From positions 4,030,001 through 4,094,000 of the forward strand of contig NZ_JBDFMD010000001.1 of assembly GCF_047238105.1 (NCBI RefSeq): a DNA stretch of 64,000 nucleotides. Direction: 5' to 3'. A program made the translations under genes and the position numbers. Positions 16,609 through 24,251 of the stretch are shown here, piece by piece (within the stretch, counting starts at the first letter, position 1; each line of letters opens with the position of its first letter). This DNA is from Paenibacillus_D sp047238105 (GTDB lineage: Bacteria > Bacillota > Bacilli > Paenibacillales > Paenibacillaceae). A model generated the notes under the pieces. That model did no database searches and had not been told where the DNA came from. It saw only the letters and a list, made by a program, of their open reading frames with translations.

Positions 16609-17979
16609 ATGGAGAGAGCAAGATCTGCAACAGGCGCCGCATCGCGTCTCGCTACAGCGGCGGAAGCGGTACGGCCGCGACTGCACGAGCCGCATCTGAT
16701 CATCGAGGGCGGTCAGGCGCTGCATGGCGAGGTGACGCTGCCCGGAGCCAAGAACGCGGCGCTGCCGGCGATCGTCGCCGCATGTCTGGCCGACGAGGAG
16801 GTGACGCTGCATGGCGTACCGCTCGGGCTCAATGATGTACAGAAGCTGATCCAGCTGCTGCAGGATTCGGGGGCTGAGGTCAGACAAGAGGGCAGCGACC
16901 TGATCTGTCGCGGCAGCAGCTGGCGCGGCGGTACGCTAAACGCCGAGCTGGCCGGCAAGATCCGGCACTCGCTGCTGCTGCTGGGCGCTTCGGCGAGCTG
17001 GCGGCAAGGGCTGTTCCTGCCGCTGCCCGGCGGCTGCAGCATCGGCAACCGCAAGCACGACCTGCATCTGCTGGCCCTGCAGCAGATGGGCTACCGGATG
17101 GAGGAGAGTGAGCTGGGGCTTCACTTGGCAGCCAGCGAGCCGCTCGCCGAGTCGGTCGTCGACTTCTCATATCCGACGTTCGGCGGCACGCTCAATGTGC
17201 TGTTCGCCGCCGTCAAGTCGCAATCGACGGTGACGCTGAAGCATGCGGCCCGCAACCCGGAGGTGCTCGACGTCATCGACCTGCTCCGCAGCATGGGCGC
17301 CCGCATCGAGTGGACCGAGCCGGGCACGCTGCGCATCGAAGGCGTGGAGCGGCTCCAGGCCGCCGAACACACCGTCATGAGCGACCGCATCATCGCGGCG
17401 ACGATCATCTCAGCCGTTGGCGCGACTCGCGGCCACGCGATCATCCGCAATGCATCGACACGGGTGCTCGAAGCGGAGACAGCGGCCTGGCGGGCGGCCG
17501 GACTGCGGATCGAGGAGCTGGCGGACGGCATCCGCGTCGCCTGGGAGCGGCCGCTGCGTCCGGTCGATGTGGAGACGGCCGCTTATCCGGGCTTCCACAC
17601 GGATATCCAGCCGCTGCATACGGTGCTGATGATGCATGCGATGGGCATCTCCGAGCTTAAGGACACGATCCTCGACGGCCGCTTCGCTTACTGCGAGGAG
17701 CTGAACAAGCTTGGCGCGGACATCAAGGTGGTGGACGGCGGCTTCACCTGCGTCAACGGGGCGCCGGGCCAGACGGCGGTCATCTCCGGCACGGGGCAGC
17801 TCTACGGCACCGATCTGGTGGCGACGGATATTCGCGGCGGCGCAGCGGTAGCCGTAGCTGCGATGGCGGCGCACGGGACGAGCCGGATTACGAACCTGTA
17901 CCAGCTGGAGCGGGGCTACGACAGCTTCCGGGAGATTTTCACGCAGCTGGGCGCCACGATCCACCGCATATCCGAGTAA
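16609..17979 (+). CDS. murA: UDP-N-acetylglucosamine 1-carboxyvinyltransferase (MurA) homologue
   Basis: The 456-residue EPSP-synthase-fold protein keeps the MurA essentials: LPGAKNAALPA (Lys/Asn pair), KIRHS, active-site Cys143 in GGCSIGNRKHDLHL, HTDIQ, the Arg of LDGRFAYCEEL and TDIRGGAA. The loop after Cys143 reads NRKHD rather than the near-invariant xRPVD, and an extra 25-residue Arg/Ala-rich N-terminus is present, so this is a diverged paralogue. MurA transfers enolpyruvate from PEP to UDP-GlcNAc. The Cys predicts fosfomycin sensitivity if the fold is unchanged. GGGGAG precedes the ATG. It may make UDP-muramic acid, or a related sugar, for the polymer with the adjacent murB. Confidence 0.85.
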   Translation: MERARSATGAASRLATAAEAVRPRLHEPHLIIEGGQALHGEVTLPGAKNAALPAIVAACLADEEVTLHGVPLGLNDVQKLIQLLQDSGAEVRQEGSDLICRGSSWRGGTLNAELAGKIRHSLLLLGASASWRQGLFLPLPGGCSIGNRKHDLHLLALQQMGYRMEESELGLHLAASEPLAESVVDFSYPTFGGTLNVLFAAVKSQSTVTLKHAARNPEVLDVIDLLRSMGARIEWTEPGTLRIEGVERLQAAEHTVMSDRIIAATIISAVGATRGHAIIRNASTRVLEAETAAWRAAGLRIEELADGIRVAWERPLRPVDVETAAYPGFHTDIQPLHTVLMMHAMGISELKDTILDGRFAYCEELNKLGADIKVVDGGFTCVNGAPGQTAVISGTGQLYGTDLVATDIRGGAAVAVAAMAAHGTSRITNLYQLERGYDSFREIFTQLGATIHRISE

Positions 17980-17997
17980 CGGGCAGCGGGGGTCGGC

Positions 17998-19314
17998 ATG
18001 GATAAGAAAGGCATGCTTTTTCAGATCGCCACCACCCTGGGGACGCGCGTGGTCGTACTGTTCGGGGCGTTCATCGTCTCGGTCGTCATGGCGCGCCTGC
18101 TCGGGCCGGAGGGCAAAGGCATCATCACAGCCATCCTGGTCATCCCGACGCTGGTCGTGACGATCGCGGATCTCGGGATCCGGCAGGCGACGGCGTTTTT
18201 CATCGGCCAGCGCACCTACGAGCAACGGGACATCGTGTCATCGCTGACGTTTCTCTGGCTGCTGACCTCGCTGCTCAGTGTCGGCATCGTGACGGTCCTC
18301 TTCCTGTTCCAGTACAGCGGCCAGTATAGCTGGTGGCTGCTCAGCGTCTGTATCCTGACGATCCCGGTCAATCTCGGTATCCAGTATCTGCGCGGCATCA
18401 TGCAGGGGCGGGGGCGGATCGGCGGCATCAATCGGGTCGAGATCGTCAAAACGGCGTTCAACTTCGCCATCCTGATGCTGCTGGTCGGCTGGCTGGGCCT
18501 GGGCGTGTTCGGCGCAGCTCTCACCCAGCTGCTGCTGCTGCTCGTTACTCTGGCCTATTCTTTCCGCTTGCTGAAAGGAGAGATCGGGTTCTCGGTACGG
18601 GTCGTGCAGCCGATCCCGCAGATGCTGATTCGCAAAGGCTTTGCCTTCGCGCTGGCGCTGTTCGTCATCCAGCTCAACTACCGTATCGACATCGTCTTCC
18701 TGGAGCAGATGACGACCGTCACCGATGTCGGTCTCTACTCTGTCGGCACCAACATCGCCGAGCTGATCTGGCAGGTGCCGACGGCGATCGGTCTCATCCT
18801 GTTCTCCCGGAGCGCCAGCTCCAGGACGACGGAAGCGGCTATCGCGCGCACTGCCAAGCTGATCCGGCTGGTCATCCCGCTGCTGCTGGTGTGCGGCGCA
18901 CTGTTCTGGCTGATGGCGCCGGTGATGATCGACCTGATGTATGGCGCGGCGTTTGCCGGGTCGGGGACGATCATCCGCTACCTGCTGCCGGGGATCATCA
19001 TCATGGTCATCTTCAAATTGTTGCATGCCGATCTGTCGGGCCGCGGCGCACCGCTGTTCTCGCTGCGCGTCTCGCTGCTGGCGCTGGTGGTCAACATCGT
19101 GCTCAACCTGTTCCTCATCCCGGGTTACGGGGCGATCGGCTCGGCAGTAGCCTCCAGTGTCAGCTATGGGCTGTCAGGTCTGCTGTTCGTCTGGCTGTAT
19201 GTGCGCCGCGAAGGCGTGACGCTCCGATCGGTGCTGCTGCCGACGGCAGGCGATCTGCAGGAGATCCGCACCAAGCTCGACAAGCTGCGGGCCCGGCTGG
19301 CGCCTTCGGGGTAG
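17998..19314 (+). CDS. Oligosaccharide flippase (Wzx/MOP superfamily)
   Basis: The 438-residue protein has about twelve to fourteen hydrophobic spans and the family's early ARLLGPEGKGIITAIL segment and later GYGAIGSAVASSVSYG. Wzx-type flippases turn undecaprenyl-linked repeat units to the outside for Wzy. A Lys/Arg-rich tail lies in the cytoplasm. It follows the MurA homologue by 18 bases, so the MurAB pair is embedded in the export module. A second flippase is at 51674-53065, supporting two separate polymers. Confidence 0.88.
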   Translation: MDKKGMLFQIATTLGTRVVVLFGAFIVSVVMARLLGPEGKGIITAILVIPTLVVTIADLGIRQATAFFIGQRTYEQRDIVSSLTFLWLLTSLLSVGIVTVLFLFQYSGQYSWWLLSVCILTIPVNLGIQYLRGIMQGRGRIGGINRVEIVKTAFNFAILMLLVGWLGLGVFGAALTQLLLLLVTLAYSFRLLKGEIGFSVRVVQPIPQMLIRKGFAFALALFVIQLNYRIDIVFLEQMTTVTDVGLYSVGTNIAELIWQVPTAIGLILFSRSASSRTTEAAIARTAKLIRLVIPLLLVCGALFWLMAPVMIDLMYGAAFAGSGTIIRYLLPGIIIMVIFKLLHADLSGRGAPLFSLRVSLLALVVNIVLNLFLIPGYGAIGSAVASSVSYGLSGLLFVWLYVRREGVTLRSVLLPTAGDLQEIRTKLDKLRARLAPSG

Positions 19315-19383
19315 AGGGCGGCGTGCCGGAGTGGATGGCCTGCAAGCCGTCCCGACCCAGAGCCACGAGGGGAGATGGCAAGT

Positions 19384-19571
19384 AACATTATCAGACTGTT
19401 GAAAAATAAAGCCTCAAGGTAACGGATCGTTCTTCCGATCGCTGTTGTTCCCAGATTTCTTGAATTTTGGACCCCTTTTAAGGGGGGAAATCCGGGAACA
19501 AAGGCGAACGCTACGCTTCTCCAGAATCGATTCCGTACCCATCGGCGCTTTTTCAACAAGCTGAACATTAT
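19384..19571. repeat. 8-bp direct repeats flanking the MITE
   Basis: AACATTAT occurs at 19384-19391 and 19564-19571, immediately outside the inverted ends, as expected for an 8-bp target-site duplication. Being perfect, it suggests a fairly recent insertion. Confidence 0.8.
19392..19563. mobile_element. 172-bp MITE with 15-bp inverted ends and 8-bp target duplication
   Basis: The left end CAGACTGTTGAAAAA and the complement of the right end, CAGCTTGTTGAAAAA, match at 13 of 15 positions. The flanks are identical: AACATTAT at 19384-19391 and again at 19564-19571. Inside, TTGTTCCCAGATTTC pairs with GAAATCCGGGAACAA (one mismatch) around CCCCTTTTAAGGGG, so the element folds into a long hairpin. 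There is no coding capacity, so it would need a transposase in trans. Confidence 0.85.
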
Positions 19572-19674
19572 GCACCTGGATGGCGCCTGCACCGCCACCA
19601 TGAGCAGCTGTGCATGTCGGAGCAGTCAAGCGGGAATCAACCCATTTTAAAGTAACGGAAGGAGGCCGGCGGCT

Positions 19675-20676
19675 ATGAAAGTATCGGTACTGACGGTGTA
19701 TTACAATCGCGGCGACCAGCTGGATGAGTCGATCCGGAGTCTGGTGAGCCAGACCTATGAGGATCTGGAGATCATCATCGTCGATGACGGCTCAACGGAC
19801 GACACGCTGGCGAGGCTGCAGCAGTGGACGGATCCGCGGATCCGTGTCATCAGCCACAGCAACCGGGGATTCACCCGGTCGATCATCAAGGCTGTCGCCG
19901 AGAGCACCGGCGAGCTGATCGCGATCCACGGGTCGGGCGACATCTCCTATCCGGAGCGGATCGAAGAGCAGGCTGCCCTGCTGCGGGAGCGCCCGGAGAT
20001 CGGCGTCGTCGGATGCATCGTTGAGAACCGCAACCTGATCACCGGCGAGACGACGCTCTACCACAAGCTGCAGAAGGGCGAGCCGGCCCTGCAACAGCTG
20101 TTGCGGGCCAACGTGTATACGCATGGCGAAGTCATGTTCCGCAGATCGGTGTATGAGCAGGCTGGCGGTTACCGGGAGATCTTCAAATTCACCCAGGACT
20201 ACGATCTGTGGCTGCGGATGGCGTTGGTAACCGAATTTGCCAGTGTGGAGCGTCTGCTCTATCGCCGTTATACCTTGCCCGACGGCGTGAGCGCCTCCGT
20301 CGACAAGATGATGGTGCAGCAGTACCTCGCCGAGCTGGGTCGGCAGTGTATCGAGATGCGAGTAGAGACTGGCAGGGATCTCATCGACCAATATGGAGCG
20401 CACAGCCTGTTCTTCCGCAAACGGTCGAAACGGCTGACCGGTCTGCTGCACGGGCTCGCCAAAGCTGCGGTCATCCAGGACCGCGATCTGACCAAGGCAC
20501 GCAAGCTGCTGCGGCTCGGACTAACCGAGCATTACACGGTCAAGGGCTGGCTGCTGCAAGCGGCGCTAGGCTTCATCGACCGGCGGGCGGGCCGCCGGGA
20601 GCGGGCGCTGCGGCTGATCGGCCGGCTGCGGGCAGTCAAGGCCCGGCGTCGCCAGGGGCTGCAGACGGCGCGGTAG
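19675..20676 (+). CDS. Glycosyltransferase family 2
   Basis: The 333-residue GT-A protein starts VSVLTVYYNRGDQLDESIRS and has IIIVDDGSTDDT, the metal-binding region around HGSGDISYPERIEEQ (a G-D in place of the common D-x-D), and later TQDYDLWLRMA. The last 80 residues are Arg-rich and helical, suggesting contact with the membrane. AAGGAGG precedes the ATG. It lies just after the MITE and before another transferase. Donor and acceptor unknown; the inverting mechanism follows from the family. Confidence 0.9.
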   Translation: MKVSVLTVYYNRGDQLDESIRSLVSQTYEDLEIIIVDDGSTDDTLARLQQWTDPRIRVISHSNRGFTRSIIKAVAESTGELIAIHGSGDISYPERIEEQAALLRERPEIGVVGCIVENRNLITGETTLYHKLQKGEPALQQLLRANVYTHGEVMFRRSVYEQAGGYREIFKFTQDYDLWLRMALVTEFASVERLLYRRYTLPDGVSASVDKMMVQQYLAELGRQCIEMRVETGRDLIDQYGAHSLFFRKRSKRLTGLLHGLAKAAVIQDRDLTKARKLLRLGLTEHYTVKGWLLQAALGFIDRRAGRRERALRLIGRLRAVKARRRQGLQTAR

Positions 20677-20736
20677 TTGTTCAAATGAGAGGTCTGCACC
20701 CGGACGGGATGATAGCAAGAGAGGAGAGTGGAGCGG

Positions 20737-22026
20737 ATGAGGATCGCGGTGTTTGCCGATTATTTCCCGGCGTTGTCCGAGACGTTCGTGCTGAATCAGA
20801 TCACTGGCTTGCTCGATCGCGGACATGATGTGGACATCTACGCCACGGCCCCCAGGCGGGAGCAGACGAGGCATCCCGATGTCGCGGCTTATGGACTGGA
20901 TGCCCGCTGCCGCTACCGGCGCATGCCGCCGGGCAAGCTGGCGCGTTATGCCAAGCTGCTGCCGTTGCTGGGCCGCAATCTGCACAAGGCGCCGATGGCG
21001 CTGCTGCGGTCGCTGAACGGGTGGCGGCACGGGAGGGAGGCGTGGTCGCTCAATTTATTCTACTCGGCGTGGTCGCTGCTGGAGGCGGACCGGCGGGAGT
21101 ACGACATTATTTACTGTCATTTCGGGCCGACAGGCAAGCTGGCCGCGGCGCTGCGCCAGATCGGTCTGCTGCGGGGGCAAGTGATCACCACTTTTCACGG
21201 GGCGGACATCACCTCCTATCTCCAGGAGCGGGGCGAGCATGTCTATCGGGAGTTGTTCCGCCAGGGTGACCTGTTCCTGCCGATCAGCGAACGGTGGCGT
21301 GCTCAGCTCATCAAGCTCGGCTGCCCGGAGGAGCGGATCATGGTGCACCGGATGGGCATCGACTCGTCGCGGTTCGCTTACCGGGCGCCTGCCCAGGCTG
21401 AGGACGAGCCGCTGCGACTGGTGACAATCGCCAGGCTGGTGGAGAAAAAAGGCGTCGCCTACGCCATCCGAGCAGCGGCGGCTCTGGCGGCGGAAGGCCG
21501 GGCGGTGGAGTACACGATCATCGGCGACGGTCCGCTGCGCGGGGAGTTGGAGCAGCTCGTCCTGTCGCTGGAGATGGGGGCGCAGATTCGTCTGGTCGGT
21601 CCAAAGGATCAGCAGGAGGTGCTGAAGCTCCTCCGACGCTCGGACCTGATGGTGGCGCCCAGCGTGACAGCCGCCGATGGAGACCAGGAGGGCATCCCGG
21701 TCGTGCTGATGGAGGCGATGGCGATCGGGCTGCCGATCGTCTCGACCTGGCACAGCGGCATCCCCGAGCTGGTCGAGGACGGGGCCAGCGGTTACCTCGT
21801 GCCGGAGCGGGATGCCGACGGTTTGGCGCACAAGCTCCGGCTGCTGATGGATAACCGGCACCAGTGGCCGGAGATGAGCGCGCACGGCCGGGAGATCGTC
21901 GAGCAGAGCTACGATATCCACCGGCTCAATGAGCGGCTGGAGGATATTTTCTTGCAGCTGCTGATTCAGCCGGAAGCCGGCTCCGAGGTCCGCGCACGCG
22001 GGAAGCTACAGCAGGCTGAGGGGTAG
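20737..22026 (+). CDS. Glycosyltransferase family 4 (WcaL/AmsK-like)
   Basis: The 429-residue protein begins RIAVFADYFPALSETFVLNQ, the typical opening of colanic-acid-type WcaL/AmsK transferases, and contains YCHFGPTGKLAAAL, TTFHGADITSYL, ISERWRAQLIKLGCPEERI, VARLVEKKGV-like TIARLVEKKGVAYAI and the donor-site MVAPSVTAADGDQEGIPVVLME. It is complete. GAGGAGAG lies eight bases before ATG 20737. WcaL-like enzymes often add galactose or glucose to a growing lipid-linked unit. It is the last gene before array C. Confidence 0.9.
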   Translation: MRIAVFADYFPALSETFVLNQITGLLDRGHDVDIYATAPRREQTRHPDVAAYGLDARCRYRRMPPGKLARYAKLLPLLGRNLHKAPMALLRSLNGWRHGREAWSLNLFYSAWSLLEADRREYDIIYCHFGPTGKLAAALRQIGLLRGQVITTFHGADITSYLQERGEHVYRELFRQGDLFLPISERWRAQLIKLGCPEERIMVHRMGIDSSRFAYRAPAQAEDEPLRLVTIARLVEKKGVAYAIRAAAALAAEGRAVEYTIIGDGPLRGELEQLVLSLEMGAQIRLVGPKDQQEVLKLLRRSDLMVAPSVTAADGDQEGIPVVLMEAMAIGLPIVSTWHSGIPELVEDGASGYLVPERDADGLAHKLRLLMDNRHQWPEMSAHGREIVEQSYDIHRLNERLEDIFLQLLIQPEAGSEVRARGKLQQAEG

Positions 22027-22084
22027 CGCCGTGCAGCGCCTGCGGCTGAGGAGCTGGCGGGCTATCCGCCCATGCTAGCTAGCA

Positions 22085-22720
22085 GCAGAAAGTGCCGCTG
22101 AAGGGGCGCGAGTGAGGCGGTTGGTGTGCTGTAAGGGAAAAAAAGTGCGTTACAGCGAGCGAATCAGGCGGTTCGTGAGCTGTAAGGGAAGAAAAGTGCG
22201 TTGCAGCGAGCGAGTGAGCTGAGTTGGCTGCAGTAGAGGAAGAAAAGTGCGTTACAGCGAGCGAGTGGGGCGGTTGGTGTGCTGTAAGGGAAGAAAGGTG
22301 CGTTGCAGCGAGCGAGTGAGCTGAGTTGGCTGCAGTAGAGGAAGAAAAGTGCGTTACAGCAAGCGAGAGAGGCGGTTGGTGTGCTGTAAGGGAAGAAAAG
22401 TGCGCTACAGCGAGCGAATGAGCTGAGTTGGTTGCTGTAAGGGAAGAAAAGTGCGTTACAGCGAGCGAATGGGCTGAGTTGGTTGCTGTAAGGGAAGAAA
22501 AGTGCGTTACAGCGAGCGAATGAGCTGAGTTGGTTGCTGTAAGGGAAGAAAGGTGCGTTACAGCGAGCGAATGAGCTGAGTTGGTTGCTGTAAGGGAAGA
22601 AAAGTGCGTTACAGCGAGCGAATGAGCTGAATTGGTTGCTGTAAGGGAAGAAAAGAGCGTTACAGCGAGCGAGTGAGCTGAGTTGGCTGCAGTAGAGGAA
22701 GAAAAGTGCGTTACGGTGTG
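22085..22720. repeat. 51-bp tandem repeat array C (12 copies plus a degenerate first unit)
   Basis: The AAGTGCG core recurs at 22143, 22194, 22245, 22296, 22347, 22398, 22449, 22500, 22551, 22602, 22653 and 22704, exactly 51 bases apart each time; a degenerate unit precedes them at 22091. A typical unit has GCTGTAA, loop GGGAAGAAAAGTGCG, TTACAGC (a perfect seven-base stem), then GAGCGAATGAGCTGAGTTGG. Units 3, 5 and 12 carry a CAGTAGAGG variant. It lies between two same-strand genes of locus A. A 231-codon minus-strand frame through it is an artefact of the period. Confidence 0.95.
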
Positions 22721-22834
22721 GGGCTTACCGCGCTCCACTCGCGCAGTGATCGAAAATGCCGATGCAGGGCGCATCCGCAGACGATCTGCCCGCGCCAGCG
22801 GTATAGGTTCATGTGACAGGAGGGAGAGGGAGCG

Positions 22835-24229
22835 ATGAAGCTGATATTGTTGTCAGGCGGTTCGGGCAAACGGCTGTGGCCGCTGTCCAATGACGCGCGC
22901 TCCAAACAGTTCCTCCGCATGCTGGAGGGACCGGAGGGGCGCAAGGAGTCGATGGTGGAGCGGGTCTGGCGGCAGCTGGGCGAGAGCGGCGTCCGCGAGT
23001 CGGCCTACATCGCCACCGGGCAGGCCCAGGAGGAGCTGCTGCGGGCGCATGTCGGGCCGGATGTGCCGTTGATCGTCGAGCCGAGCCGAAGGGATACATT
23101 TCCGGCGATCGCGCTGTCGGCCGTCTATCTGTACTCGATCGTCGGCGTGAGCCTGGAGGAGACGGTGGCGGTGCTGCCAGTGGATCCGTACGTGGAAGAC
23201 AGTTTCTTCCGCAGGGTGTCCGAGCTGGAGCACGTGCTCACCCGCAGCGGCTGCGACATGGCGCTGATGGGCGTGACGCCTACCTATCCATCGGCCAAAT
23301 ACGGCTACATCGTCCCGGAATCGGATCCCGCAGCCGCAGCCGGCAATCCAGCCGAAACGGAGGCCGGCACCTGCGCGAGCAGCCGGGTCCGCCGCTTCAC
23401 GGAGAAGCCGGATGAGGCGGCAGCCGCAGCGCTGATCGCTGACGGGGCGTTGTGGAATTGCGGCGTCTTCGCTTTCAAGCTGGGCTACCTGATCCAGCTG
23501 CTGATCGACCGCGGTCTGCCGATCCACTACGACGGCTTGCAGCAGCAATACGAGCGGCTGAAGAAGACGAGCTTCGACTATGAGGTTGTGGAGCAGGCTG
23601 CGCATATCGAGGTGCTGCGTTACGACGGCTATTGGAAGGATCTCGGAACCTGGAACACGCTGACAGAGGAGATGACGTCGCCGCTGCTCGGCGAAGGGCG
23701 GATGACGGAGGATTGCCGCAACACGCATGTACTCAATGAACTCGGCATCCCCATCGCGGTGCTCGGTCTCTCGAATGTCGTAGTCGCCGCCAGCCCGGAC
23801 GGCATCCTGGTCGCGGACAAGGCGGCCAGCCCCCGGATCAAGGAGATCATGCAGCATGACGACAGGCGGCCGATGTATGAGGAACGCCGCTGGGGGCACT
23901 ATCTAGTGCTCGATCAAGTGCAGCATGCGGATGGCACATCGGCGATGACCAAGCGGGTGTGTCTGGAGGCGGGACGACACTTCAGCTACCATTTTCACAC
24001 GGATCGCAGCGAGGTCTGGACCGTCATCAGCGGGCGCGGCGAGATGATCCTGGACGGCGCTTCGCGGCAGCTGCAGGCGGGAGACGTCGCGATCATCCCG
24101 GTGCGAGCGGCGCACACGCTGAAGGCACACACCGATATGCAGCTCATCGAGGTGCAGCGCGGCGTCCGGCTGGTGGAGGAGGATATCGTAAGGCTGGGGA
24201 CCGAATGGTCGTCGATAATACAGTTCTGA
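22835..24229 (+). CDS. manC: Mannose-1-phosphate guanylyltransferase / cupin (ManC type)
   Basis: The first about 290 residues of this 464-residue protein are a nucleotidyltransferase (LSGGSGKRLWPLSND at residues 6-20, the FTEKP sugar site, WNCGVFAFK). The last about 110 form a cupin like type II phosphomannose isomerase (GRHFSYHFHTDRSEVW, ISGRGEMILDG). It should make GDP-mannose from GTP and mannose 1-phosphate, and may also isomerise fructose 6-phosphate. An Ala-rich insertion of about 15 residues interrupts the sugar-site region. CAGGAGGGAG precedes the ATG. It needs mannose 1-phosphate, but the adjacent mutase homologue looks inactive. Confidence 0.92.
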   Translation: MKLILLSGGSGKRLWPLSNDARSKQFLRMLEGPEGRKESMVERVWRQLGESGVRESAYIATGQAQEELLRAHVGPDVPLIVEPSRRDTFPAIALSAVYLYSIVGVSLEETVAVLPVDPYVEDSFFRRVSELEHVLTRSGCDMALMGVTPTYPSAKYGYIVPESDPAAAAGNPAETEAGTCASSRVRRFTEKPDEAAAAALIADGALWNCGVFAFKLGYLIQLLIDRGLPIHYDGLQQQYERLKKTSFDYEVVEQAAHIEVLRYDGYWKDLGTWNTLTEEMTSPLLGEGRMTEDCRNTHVLNELGIPIAVLGLSNVVVAASPDGILVADKAASPRIKEIMQHDDRRPMYEERRWGHYLVLDQVQHADGTSAMTKRVCLEAGRHFSYHFHTDRSEVWTVISGRGEMILDGASRQLQAGDVAIIPVRAAHTLKAHTDMQLIEVQRGVRLVEEDIVRLGTEWSSIIQF

Positions 24230-24251
24230 CAAGTCGAAGGGGAATCGAGCT

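Noticed and set aside
22085..22720. CRISPR array
   Set aside because: Units are contiguous 51-bp copies with no unique spacers and there are no cas genes in the window.
22079..22774. 231-codon minus-strand open frame of Ser/Thr/His repeats
   Set aside because: It is produced by the 51-bp period (17 codons) of array C; no ribosome binding site or protein-like composition.
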